Positions 1 to 9,956 of a stretch of 64,000 nucleotides of DNA are shown here, piece by piece (position 1 is the first letter of the stretch; each line of letters begins with the position of its first letter). Made by a program: the position numbers and the translations under genes. The notes under the pieces were generated by a model. The model saw only the letters and a program-made list of their open reading frames with translations, made no database searches and had not been told where the DNA came from. The DNA is from Verticillium longisporum (lineage: Eukaryota > Ascomycota > Sordariomycetes > Glomerellales > Plectosphaerellaceae). Location: assembly GCA_019188255.1 (NCBI GenBank), contig JAETXT010000012.1:2666001-2730000 (forward strand). The letters are read 5' to 3'.

Positions 1-154
1 GCGTCGTCGCTCGACCGTGTCGGCGTGGGGCTCAGAACAAGCTGAAGATGTCATCGAGTATCTCGAATGGCAGCTTGCGGATCGAGGTGGGCTCCAGTGT
101 TGGTGAGACGGCATTGGCCGTTGTTTCCTGCACCCTGCGCTTCCTGTTTCCCAT
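1..154 (-). CDS. Possible N-terminal exon of an F-box protein (partial, runs off the left edge)
   Basis: Reading leftwards from an ATG at 154 gives about 40 residues ending in KLPFEILDDIFSL, which resembles the first helix of an F-box (LPxEILxxIFSxL). A TGA follows directly at 32-34, so the protein would need an intron donor near GTTCTG and continue beyond the window. An upstream in-frame ATG at 223 is also available. F-box proteins are SCF ubiquitin-ligase substrate adaptors, but only a dozen residues support this call, and a chance match is possible. Confidence 0.3.
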
Positions 155-1998
155 AATGGAGCTGCGATGCACGTCTGGCGTTCTGTCTGTCCTTTCCCGT
201 GCGCTTCGTCCGAGGATGAGCACCAGATGCAGCTTCTGCGGGTTCCTCTATGTCGAACCCGAGCTACCGCAGATTCCTAGTCGTCACGTCAAGTCACTCG
301 TTGTTCGATGGCACGAGCCACATTCGTTGCAGGTGGACATCCAGGATGCACGCGAGTGATTGTGTTCGTGGGTGGCATATTGATTGCTCCCTTGATCCCT
401 GGACGGGAACCAATTTGGCGAATGGCCGTTGCGAAAGCATGAATTCGTTTGCGTGCGCAAAGAGAAAGAGAGAGAGAGAGAGAGACCGAGTTCAATTGAC
501 CACGAGCGCGCCCCTCGTTGCTCCAGCTCGGGAATCGTTCATGAGGTCAAGGTCGGACATGCAGATTGCGATCGAGCAAGGCACGGAAAGCCAGAGGGTG
601 ATGTGATCCGAGTTCCGTTGCCGCGCTCTCCACGACATCAACGCTCGGTCTCGGCCATCTTGTCGAACGAGATGAATGGTCCCCTCCATCGGAAATGGAC
701 GCTGTCACTGGATGAGGTGCTGTCACTGTTGGCAAGGTTATTAGTGATGGCGGGGCATGGTGCTGGAGATCGACCCCCGAGACATGTCCGAGATAGCACC
801 GCCCAGATTACCCCGCCTTCCTTCCTTCCTATCCCGTCTTGTCCTGTCCAGTCCGTCCACCGCGAGGCTCTGTTCCACCACTTCTGCAAGTGTCTCAAGC
901 CAGACAGAAAGTATCAGCCATCAGCCATGAGCCACGAACCATCAGCCAGGCGACATGCAACCAGGTGACGCTGAAGTCGGTCAGTGGTCAATGGTGAATG
1001 GGCTGCAGGCTTCTGGCCGTACCTAATGGCATCTCAACCCGTCTCTCCTCATCGCCTGCTACCCCTCATCCAGCACACCAAGCAGACCGAGCACAGCCCC
1101 TTGGACCTCCTCATTGGTGTCACGCCTCTTCCGAGCCATGGCGTTACGTAGAGATCCCAAGTCGATCGAAAGCTCTGGCTGAGGGGCGAGGGGGTGGCAT
1201 GCTGCCGCTTATGCGTCAATGCTCCTCCATCTCGCGTGCGACCCCCTTCCAGAACCACCCCCCCTCCTCTCATTCCTCGAACGACATCCAGCGGTATCTC
1301 CGGATGGTGGGGAGGTGAGGCGGAAGCAAAGAGGGAGAGAAAGACGCCAACCTCAAGGGGCCCTACAGACAGGGCTTGAGGTTTGTCGCCCTAGCTGCAA
1401 TCGTCACTGGTGGAGGTGCCTGGGCGCCTGTCGTGAGAACCACAGCAAAGCTTCCGAGACGTACGAAACATGGATGAGGGGCACCTCGACACGCCAGAGA
1501 CGCCAGAGACGGTCCATGGCCCAAGCTCCAAGCTTCCCAATGCCGAAGCTTCTCCATTGCTTCCTCCCTCCATTCCGAACGACCTCTGGGAGCGCTCATC
1601 GACTGCTCCGAACCCCTCACTCCAAAGAGCTTTGCCGTTGCCCTTCGGCTCCCGTCCGTCCCGTTTCTGCCGTCAGCTGTGCAGCATTGGCGAAGCTTGT
1701 CAGACATTGGCCGACCTGTGGGCTGCCCGGTTCCTCGTCGGAGACGGGAGGGAGGGAGGGGGTTGAGGGCGAACGGAAGAAAGAAAGGTTCAATACTTAA
1801 GATCTGCTTGCTCCCTCATTTGCTGTACATCCTGCCTCTCTCTTCTTCGACATCTTCTCTAACACCCCTCTACCCATCTCACCCATCATCTACGAGACCA
1901 AATACCATCTATCTGATTGTCTAGCCAGCTCTCTTGACTGCTAGATCACCAACGTCACTTCTCCTCCACATCAGATCACCACCAGACACATCTTCACA
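155..1998. other. Intergenic region, upstream of formate dehydrogenase
   Basis: About 1.8 kb with no convincing gene. Open frames here overlap on several strands and have unnatural composition. It holds a short purine run of GA repeats at about 461-485 and pyrimidine-rich DNA from about 1800 to 1990 just before the FDH start, a common feature of fungal promoters. Confidence 0.5.
461..485. repeat. (GA)n microsatellite
   Basis: A run of AG/GA dinucleotides of about 25 bp with one interruption, lying in intergenic DNA. Confidence 0.85.
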
Positions 1999-2572
1999 AT
2001 GGTACCGTCTCCCCGTCTTGTTCGCTCCCTTGTACCTCGTGCCTCACGCGGCCTTCACACCGCTGCCTTCTCCCCCTCCCACGAACCTCCCTCCCACGAG
2101 CTGCAGGCGCCGCCGCGGCGGTTCACGGTCGAGCTCCCCAGCTCCGCCCAGCCTGCCTCGCAACCTCGCCGCTCTCAAGAACGCCTGCTTCGGTTCGAAC
2201 GCTAACATCGGTCCGCGAAAAGGTCAAGGTTCTGCTCGTCCTCTACGATGGCGGCCAGCACGCCAAAGACGTGAGTCGCCCCAAGCTGTCTCCATTTCAG
2301 AAACCCAGAAGCAATCACACATAAAACAATCCCCACACATGAGATCACTGGTACGAAGAGATGAGAGCAGCGGGTGGTGTGGTGTGTGGGGTACCAGCCG
2401 ATCAGATCAGAGCAGCTGGAGATAGGTCGGCATGTCCTCCTCCAGCTAGCTGCAATGCCGCTGCAGACTACTGCAAGCGCTGATGCGAGCCGTGTACCAT
2501 GCCCCTGCCCCGGGCCCCGTTACCCTGAGCTCATGGCCCCGCGTCTTGAGGAACCTCAAGTGCGGGGTGCAT

Positions 2573-2606
<34 letters not shown>

Positions 2607-3772
2607 TGTCCACCCCTCCCTCTTTCGCCCCCCTTAGGTTCACCACTCACTCCACTATCTGAATCAATCCCGGCGATCCGTCATACCCGATGCATGGCTG
2701 ACGTACCCAGGTTCCCGGCCTTCTGGGCACCACCGAAAACGAGCTCGGCATCCGCAAGTGGCTCGAGGACCAGGGCCACACGCTCGTGACGACCTCGGAC
2801 AAGGAGGGCGAGAACTCGACCTTTGACAAGGAGCTCGTCGACGCCGAGGTCATCATCACAACGCCCTTCCACCCCGGCTACCTGACGGCCGAGCGCCTGG
2901 CCAAGGCCAAGAACCTCAAGATTGCCATCACGGCCGGCATCGGCTCGGACCACGTCGACCTCAATGCCGCCAACAAGACCAACGGCGGCATCACCGTGGC
3001 CGAGGTGACGGGCTCCAACGTCGTCTCGGTGGCCGAGCACGTCGTCATGACGATCCTGCTGCTGATCCGCAACTTTGTGCCGGCACACGAACAGATTGAG
3101 CGCGGCGAATGGGACGTGGCCGCGGCCGCCAAGCAGGAGTACGACCTCGAGGGCAAGGTCGTCGGCACCGTGGCCGTCGGCCGCATCGGCGGGCGCGTGC
3201 TGCGCCGCCTCAAGCCCTTTGACTGCAAGGAGCTCCTCTACTACGACTACCAGCCGCTGTCGGCCGAGAAGGAGAAGGAGATTGGCTGCCGCCGTGTCGA
3301 CAAGCTCGAGGACCTGCTGGCGCAGTGCGACGTCGTCACCATCAACTGCCCGCTGCACGAGAAGACGCGCGGCCTCTTCGACAAGGAGCTCATCGCCAAG
3401 ATGAAGAAGGGCAGCTACCTCATCAACACGGCCCGCGGCGCCATCGTCGTCAAGGAGGACGTCGCCGACGCCCTCAAGAGCGGCCACCTCGCCGGCTACG
3501 GCGGCGACGTCTGGTTCCCCCAGCCCGCCCCCGGCGACCACGTCCTGCGCACCGCCAAGAACCCCTTTGGCGGCGGCAACGCCATGGTGCCCCACATGTC
3601 CGGCACCTCGCTCGACGCCCAGAAGCGCTACGCCGACGGCACAAAGGCCATTCTCGAGAGCTACTTCAGCGGCCGCCACGACTACCGCCCCGAGGACCTC
3701 ATCGTCTACAAGGGCGACTACGCCACCAAGGCCTACGGCGAGCGCAAGGAGAGCAGGCAGACCAACGTCTAG
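1999..3772 (+). CDS. fdh1: NAD+-dependent formate dehydrogenase, probable mitochondrial form
   Basis: Oxidises formate to CO2 with reduction of NAD+. It belongs to the D-2-hydroxyacid dehydrogenase superfamily. Proposed exons are 1999-2038, 2107-2270 and 2711-3772 (421 aa). The body begins at [12 protein letters not shown]. It carries the Rossmann motif AVGRIGG, the NAD-selecting Asp (about 247, in YYDYQ), the substrate Arg (about 310, in NTARGA) and the catalytic His (about 363, in PHMSGTS). ATG 1999 and the conserved body are in different frames. A 68-nt intron (GTGCCT to CTGCAG) joins them and yields an Arg/Ala-rich leader like a mitochondrial presequence, but its donor is weak. The second intron (2271-2710, GTGAGT to CCCAG) is secure and unusually long at 440 nt. 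Family identity is certain; only the first 60 residues are inferred. Confidence 0.93.
2576..2602. repeat. (CT)n microsatellite inside the second FDH intron
   Basis: A CT dinucleotide run of about 27 bp within the 440-nt intron. It probably accounts for part of the unusual length and is likely to vary in length between isolates. Confidence 0.85.
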
Positions 3773-4267
3773 GCCTGGTGCTGGCCTCTGCATGTTGAGA
3801 AACGGGACAATAGCATTTTTGTCTTTTTTTCCTGTTCCTTTTCCCTAACTGTTTTGGAAGGGCATCACTTGTATCATGAGACAGTGAAGATAGTGAGAGA
3901 GAGAGAGTAATGCAAACGAAGTCATGACCCAAAAGCTTTTTGTGCTTTTCTTCTGTTCATCGCTGCTTGCGTCGTGATTACAAAATAACTATAACAGAAA
4001 CATTCATTGAATCCTGGTCTTCCGAACACCATGTGCCCCCCTCCCCAGACATCGCTCGTTGCGAGCGTCACACCTCTCTATGATGCGGTCATCAAGCCCG
4101 TGTCGTACTCCAGTGGACGAATATTCCCTCCCCTCCCGCCTTCCCGCGCCAGTAAAGTTTGTCCAAAGCCCATCCCCGTTTTTTGTACACCAAAGCGTGA
4201 GCGGAGGAGGAGGAGGGGTAAAAACAGGAAACAATAACATTACGCCCCTCTCCTATGCTCACTAACC
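3773..4267. other. Convergent intergenic region (FDH and permease 3' ends)
   Basis: About 0.5 kb between the stop of FDH and the stop of the minus-strand permease. It has T-rich and A-rich stretches expected of 3' UTRs and no gene. Confidence 0.5.
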
Positions 4268-6211
4268 TCACCAGAACCGCCACCAGGGCCGTCTCTCGCC
4301 TCCGCCCAAGTCGCCGTAGCCTCCGGCTCTCTCGCGCTTCGCGACCTGGTCGCGCCCGCGGATGCGCCAGAAGTATACTGGCACGCCAGCGAGCACAAAC
4401 AGAATCACAGTCAGTGTCTGAAGTGGCTGCGCAAAAACGGCCCTCGACAGGAGGAACAGCGACACGCAGCAGAAGATGATGGGCGTCGTGATCCACGTGC
4501 GGTAGGGCCGCTCAAGTGTCGGCTCGCGCACGCGCAGGATGATGAGGCCCAAGACGGTGAGGAAGTAGAACGTGTAGCCGGCAACGCCGTAGAATGTGAT
4601 GAGCGTGCCAAACTCGCCAACCAGGATGTACGCCGTCGTCAGCGCGGCATTGAGCATCAGCGCCGGGATGGGCGTGTAGAAGAGGCCAACTTCCGGGTCC
4701 GCAAAGAAACGGCGCGCAATCGAGGCGGCGCGGCCGCGAGAACGTTGCATCGAGAGGTGTGTCGTCTGAGTCGTCAGGTGGTCGGGCCCGGATCGCAGGC
4801 CGAGACGACCAAAGATGGAGGGAATGTACCCTTCCTTTCCGGCGGCGTAGACGAGACGAGAGGAGGTAAATGTCGAAGAGTTGAGAGCGCCGAAACAGGA
4901 TGCCGACACAATGAGGGCAAGAACCAGCGAGCCGACGGGGCCGAACACTTGGGCGCCGAACATGACGGCAATGGTGTTGGAGGCGTTGATGGTCGCCATG
5001 GGCAGGACGAGAAAGTATGCGACATTGGCGAGAACGTATGACAGGATGACAAGAGGCATCGCCGTGTGGATGACACGAGGCAGGTCACGAGACGGGTTGC
5101 GAAACTCGCCGACGACGTAGTTGGTCTGTGAAACGAGTTAGAGACGGGCCATGAAGAAAAGGTACGAAATGAGGCAACTCACGTTGTCCCAACCGTCATA
5201 CGCCCACAGACCAGCATAGAGCGCAAGGGCCCACATGGACAGGTCCGATGAAGTGTCCGCAAACCAGTTGCCCGACTTCCAGTCCATGCTCGCTTCGCCC
5301 TTGAAGGTGAAGCCCGTGATGGCCACGACGATGCCAATGACCGTCACGCCCAGCAACGCGACGAACTTGAGGAACATGAGCCAGTCGTTCACCTTGGTCC
5401 CCAACTTGGTCGAGACGCAGTTCAGGAATGTGACGGTCAGCACCGCGACGAACGCCACCGACTTGTTAACCCAAGGGTTGATGTCGGCCGCATCCGCACC
5501 CATGACCGCTCGCACGAGGTACTCTCCCATGATGATGGAGATGATGGCAGCGCTCCCCGGCTTCAACACGAGCACCGCGCACCATGTGAACAGGAAACCT
5601 GCAATCTCGCCCATAATCTTTGCGAGATACACCTGCGACCCTCCGTTCAATGGAATAGCACCACCAAGCTCCGCGTAGCTCGCCGCGCCCGTCCACGCCA
5701 GCACACCGGCAATCACCCACACGACCAGCGCCGCGCCAGGCGAGCCCACTCTGGCGCTGACCTGGCTGGGCCTGCTTTAGATACCGGATCCAACAATGAG
5801 TCCGACGATGAGGCTGAGTCCGTTCATGTATGTCAGCGTCTTGTTCTTCTCGAGTGTGCCGCCGCCCATGCCGCCGCTGGAGTTCATGGCGGTCGAAGAG
5901 ATGGCGGCGCCGCCTATGGGCGCATATCCTGCGCCACCAGCTGTGGAACTCAGGGGGCAAAGGTTAGGAGCAAAATCGAAGGCGGAGGAGACGGAGAACG
6001 CCCGATGGCGCCCACCGGCTGCTGGATTCGAGGCGTCGAGGGGGTCTTCATTGTCAAAGGAGAGCTTTCGAGACGACGATAGGGAGGCGCGAGAGGAGGG
6101 AAGGCCCCCTTCTGAGACGGTGTCGGCGGCATGTGAGGAAGAGGCGAGGGATGCGAGCTCGAGAGAGTCGCGGGCGTGGCCGCCTTGGAAAGAGGAGTAT
6201 TGGGAGGGCAT
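4268..6211 (-). CDS. MUP1: LAT-type amino-acid permease, methionine permease MUP1-like; conserved motif interrupted by in-frame TAA
   Basis: Plasma-membrane amino-acid transporter of the APC superfamily (L-type, yeast Mup1 branch). A long Ser/Gly-rich cytosolic N-terminus (about 125 residues) precedes the first helix, GLSLIVGLIVGSGI. The next membrane block (VSARVGSPGAALVVWVIAG) follows and ends at YAGLWAYDGWDN. A clear intron (5182-5126, GTGAGT to TTCACAG) joins it to TNYVVGEFRNPSRDLP and the remaining helices. Between GSGI and VSARVG the reading frame is uninterrupted in phase, but the expected FSSPGQ is read as stop-SRPSQ, with TAA at 5779-5777. No plausible intron removes it: the only GT...AG here is 23 nt and breaks the frame. 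The gene may be a pseudogene, or the sequence may be wrong or collapsed at this point. Downstream codons are fully open for 1.5 kb, which argues against old decay. Confidence 0.85.
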
Positions 6212-7023
6212 CGTGGATTATGGCAAGGGAGGAGTCCTCGGGTGGTTTGCCGGTTCCTTGCGCGGCTTCAGGTCCTTCGGGGTTGCGCCCAGCTTATCGC
6301 ATTTCGAGATTGAGAAATCGACAAAAGGCTAGATTCAACGATGATATGATGATGAAGGTTTGGTCGTGTTCGTTGTGTCGTCGTGCCTGGGCAAAGGCAA
6401 TCAATGTTCTGTTCGTGAGGTTTGCTCGTGACGTCGTTTCGTGTTCGAGGGGATCTGGATGTCGCAAGATCGGCTATGCACGGGATATCGAAAAGCACGT
6501 GGTCGGCAGGCCGTATCCAAAGGGTGCTCGAGTTCGATACAAGAGTTATACAACGAAGCAAAACTAATCGGACAAGCAAAAGGGGTGGGTTCGTGATGGT
6601 GATAATCGAAATCTCTTTGTGGTGCTCAACAACGTCAATGGGGAAGTGGAATGGGGGAAAGGGGACCAACCAGACGGTCAAGTCCAGACTGGGATGCAGA
6701 TGCAGAAGCCGGTACTGGTCTGGCCTAGCCTGGCTTGCCTGGTCCTTTCCTTGCCTGCTATGATGGATGAGTGGTGCTCTCTGTCTCTCCACATCTGCCG
6801 CCCGCATTCCCTCCATCTCGGCTTCGCTCGTCTCGCCCATGCACGGCCCCCCAGTTCGGATCAACCCATGATTGGCCTCGCACTCGCACTGCATTCTGTA
6901 TCCTGCTGAGTCATCCCCTTCATCAACAGGCTCAGCCCATTGTCGGGATCAGCCTCGCACTGAAGCGACCTCCGTTGGTGCCCTCAGCATAGTCCGAGCC
7001 CTCCCAACCAATACATCACAGCC
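6212..7023. other. Divergent intergenic region between the permease and the FAM32A-like gene
   Basis: About 0.8 kb serving both promoters. No gene or RNA is recognised in it. Confidence 0.5.
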
Positions 7024-7522
7024 ATGCCATCCGATCTTTACGCCTCAGTTGGCGGTGGCGGCCTCAAGCTCAAGGGCGCCAAGGTCGGCAAGCCTAAAAA
7101 GAAGAAGAAGGAGAAGACCGACCTCGAGAAGAATCTCTCTGGCGGCGAGTCCTCCACAGCCGTCGCGCGGCGCAACCCCGCGACCGAAGAGGAGAATGCC
7201 GACGAGAGGAAGAAGACGAAGAAAGACGACGACGAGCACACCGAAGATATCGAGGAGCACGAGGAAGAGACGGGGAGTCGCAAGACGGAAGCAGAGAGGC
7301 GGTTCGAGGAGAGGAAGCGCAAGAGAGTATGTTTCTCCAAACCTGTCCGTATCAAGATTGGCCACGATGCTGACCCTTTCTTTCTTCCAGCTACTCGAAA
7401 TGTCAGGGAAGTCTGGAAGGCCAGAACTTATGAAGACGCACAAGGAGCGTGTCGAGGAGCTGAACACGTACCTGTCCAAGTTGAGCGAGCATCACGACAT
7501 GCCCAAGATTGGGCCTGGTTAG
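7024..7522 (+). CDS. FAM32A-like (DUF1754) protein
   Basis: A small Lys/Glu-rich nuclear-type protein of 144 aa. Exons are 7024-7326 and 7391-7522, joined across a 64-nt intron (GTATGT to TTCCAG) in phase 0. The N-terminus MPSDLYASVGGGGLKLKG followed by a poly-Lys stretch, a charged middle, and the C-terminus KTHKERVEELNTYLSKLSEH ending DMPKIGPG are the hallmarks of the FAM32A/DUF1754 family. In human cells FAM32A has been found in the catalytic spliceosome; a splicing role here is inferred from the family. The internal poly-Lys tract is a predicted nuclear localisation signal. Confidence 0.9.
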
Positions 7523-8265
7523 ACGGATACTCTCAAGACAATGGAAGACTCTGCTTGTTTGATTTGGGCTGGCGTTTATTTGGGAGGGACTGGGATACCC
7601 GTCGGTGGAATGCAATGTCGACACCTACCTACCTGTGCTCTTCGCTTGTGCTGTGCGAAATCGCATGTCCTTTGCGTCTCAGTCGCTGTGAAATCGGCTG
7701 CGCCCAGAAGACTGTCATGTTGCTTATACCAGAACAACCTCAAGGGTCTACAATACGCAATCTGACTGATTTTTAGAGGCGAACCACCTAAACCTAACTT
7801 CACGTGCCGCGGGGTTGAGACATAATACACAGCTATCAAATAACCCCTTCCAGAGTGTCTTAAGTTTCTCACATCCTTGTCATCACGTCATCTCGGAAAA
7901 CAAAACTTGAAAGGCTATCACTGTTCATTTGAAGCCTCTTCTCTCCCACAACCTTCTATCTTCCAGGGCAACCCGTATATCAGCCCTTCCAAATTCAACT
8001 ACCGTTCGGCCCCGAGACACGAGATTACTCTCCTCGTGCCAGTTCTATGTAAAAACGATCTGTGCTATGTTGATTACGCCGGTTGATGTATGCAAAAGGA
8101 GTGGACTGCCGTTATAGTCGTGACGATTATGAATGCCGATATATCGATTGTTGGTTTTGGTGGCCCTTCCACAGCGGGTCCTTCGGAACAATGAATGCCC
8201 TGGACACACGAGTGAGGGATCGCGGTAAATCAAAAAGCCCGACGAGCTGCGCTTCCTGTCTGGAT
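7523..8265. other. Convergent intergenic region
   Basis: About 0.74 kb between two gene 3' ends. Nothing recognisable lies in it. Confidence 0.4.
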
Positions 8266-9956
8266 TTACAGAAGCATCATGCCGGCGGCCAAGGCACCGA
8301 AAAGAGCGAGGACGCTGCTGCTCGTGCGAGGTGCCGCGTTCTGCAAATCGGCGTCATCCGAGTTGGAGTCCGAGGTGGCCTGGGCTGTCGGGTCAACACC
8401 GACGTATGAGGTCTCGGTGACGAGAGTGATGCCGCCGTCGGCCTCGGTCGAGGTGCGGGTCGTCACCACTGCGCTCGATGATGTAGGGCGACGAGTGGTG
8501 CTGGTGGTCGTCTCTCCACGAGTCGTGGTTTCTGGAACAAATGTCAGCGCATTGCTCAGATCATTGTATGGGAGCGCGCCCTTCCGAAACATCATCACTG
8601 AGTCTACAATAGGCCTGCACAGGGCTGACACCCTAAGCTCTGGAAAGAAAGCATCCGAGGCCAAATAACGATCGACGCATAAAGTGCAACGAGGGTACAT
8701 GACATACCGTCGGCGGTCGTAGTAGTTCTCCTAGTAGTGGATGTAGACTGGGAGGACACTGCGGGTGACGATTCTACCACGGACGTTGGCACACGAGAAG
8801 AAGACGTTGGCGTGACCACAGACGGTCCCTCAGACGACACGGTGGCAATGGAAGGGGACGAAGGAAAGGTGGATGTGGGGGGAGATGGGGGTTGGGCAGG
8901 AGAGTTGGAGGACAATCCAGACGTACGGTTGGAAGTCACGAGGGTAGTGGTAGTAGTAGTAGAGGATGTAGTAGGAGTACTGGGAGACGATCCAGACGTA
9001 CGGGTGGAAGTCGTGGGAGGAGGACGTGTAGATGTGGAGGAGGGAGAATTGGGAGACGATTGAGACGTACGGATGGAAGTCAAGGAAGTAGTAGAAGTGG
9101 TGACGGGAGTAGTAGAAGATGTAGAAGCAGTCTTAGGAGGCTCTTCCGACGTAGACGTACCAGAATCTGAAGTAGGAGCTGCTGCTGAGGTGACTGTCGT
9201 GCTGGTCGAAGAAGAGGGTGCCGGCTGAGTGGTTGTCGACACGGCAGCCGACGATGGCGACGGTGCCGGCTGCGAAGAAGTCGTCGTCGTGGTCTGGGGC
9301 TGCGTCGAAGGAGCGGGGGCCGGAGTCGTGCTGGGCACAATAGGAGTGCCCGATGTCGTGGGGGTCGTCGATGGCACAGAGTTCTGGGTAGGAGACGAGG
9401 GCTGGACAGAGGGAGCTGGCGAACCTGATGTCGTGGGCTGGGAGGCAGGACCGGAAGGTGCTGCTGAAGGAGAACCAGCCGACGCCGACGGGTTCGCAGG
9501 GATATCCGACGTCAGGTTGTCTTGACGCCGGGCAAGGCGAGCCCCAGCCGTCGAGATGTCTTCCTGAACAGACCCATCGTCCTTGACCTCTTCGGGGAAG
9601 TCCGCCTCCAGCAAGCGGTGAAGAAACTCGGGCTCTGCAGCCTTTACAGCCTCGGCGATTTGTTGAGACAGCTCCATCCGCGACTCGGACAGCGAAGGCT
9701 GACCAGCGGCAGCGCCGTGGGCATGGTGTCCTGTACGCCTCATCGATGGAACGACAGCGGAGGTCAAACCATAACCGATGAAGAGGCACACGGCAAAGGT
9801 AGCCGTGAGGCGGCAGGCTCGTGCCATCCTGTTGGGCCTGGGGGTTTGTGTCGAGGGCGACGTGGGTGTGTTCGTCATGAGGGTCCTCTTCTCATCGGAA
9901 GCGACAGTCAGCAGTCCATCCTCCAGATTGGTGTCATTGAGCTTGTCGGAAGCCAT
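8266..9956 (-). CDS. Mucin-like Ser/Thr/Pro-rich cell-surface protein
   Basis: Predicted 504 aa in two exons (9956-8708 and 8531-8266), joined by GTATGT to TTCCAG. A charged N-terminal cytosolic-type segment of about 48 residues precedes one hydrophobic segment (about 50-68, FAVCLFIGYGL). An Arg-Arg site (LARRQ) follows that could be cut by a Kex2-type protease. More than 250 residues are then almost only S, T, P and A with imperfect repeats, as in heavily O-glycosylated wall proteins. The C-terminus is a hydrophobic tail (SSVLALFGALAAGMMLL) compatible with GPI anchoring. The start at 9956 has a good context (CTACAATGG); an in-frame ATG at 10280 would add about 108 residues. No enzymatic domain is seen. 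Surface localisation is inferred from composition. Confidence 0.75.
8906..9090. repeat. Imperfect coding tandem repeats in the mucin-like gene
   Basis: Three spaced copies of a unit containing GACGTACGG and TGGAAGTC, separated by Thr/Ser codon runs. They encode the repeated T-S-x-R-T-S motifs of the mucin domain. Confidence 0.65.

Noticed and set aside
2681..3793. Minus-strand ORF of 370 codons
   Set aside because: It is antisense to the formate dehydrogenase exon and arises from strong GC bias at third codon positions. Its Val/Ala/Leu/Gly-rich translation has no family features.
5774..5779. Programmed stop-codon readthrough in the permease
   Set aside because: The context TAA-AGC matches no known efficient readthrough context, and the flanking motif residues are altered as well, which readthrough would not explain.
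5761..5783. A 23-nt GT...AG intron that would remove the TAA in the permease
   Set aside because: Too short for spliceosomal splicing, and its removal shifts the frame instead of restoring the motif.
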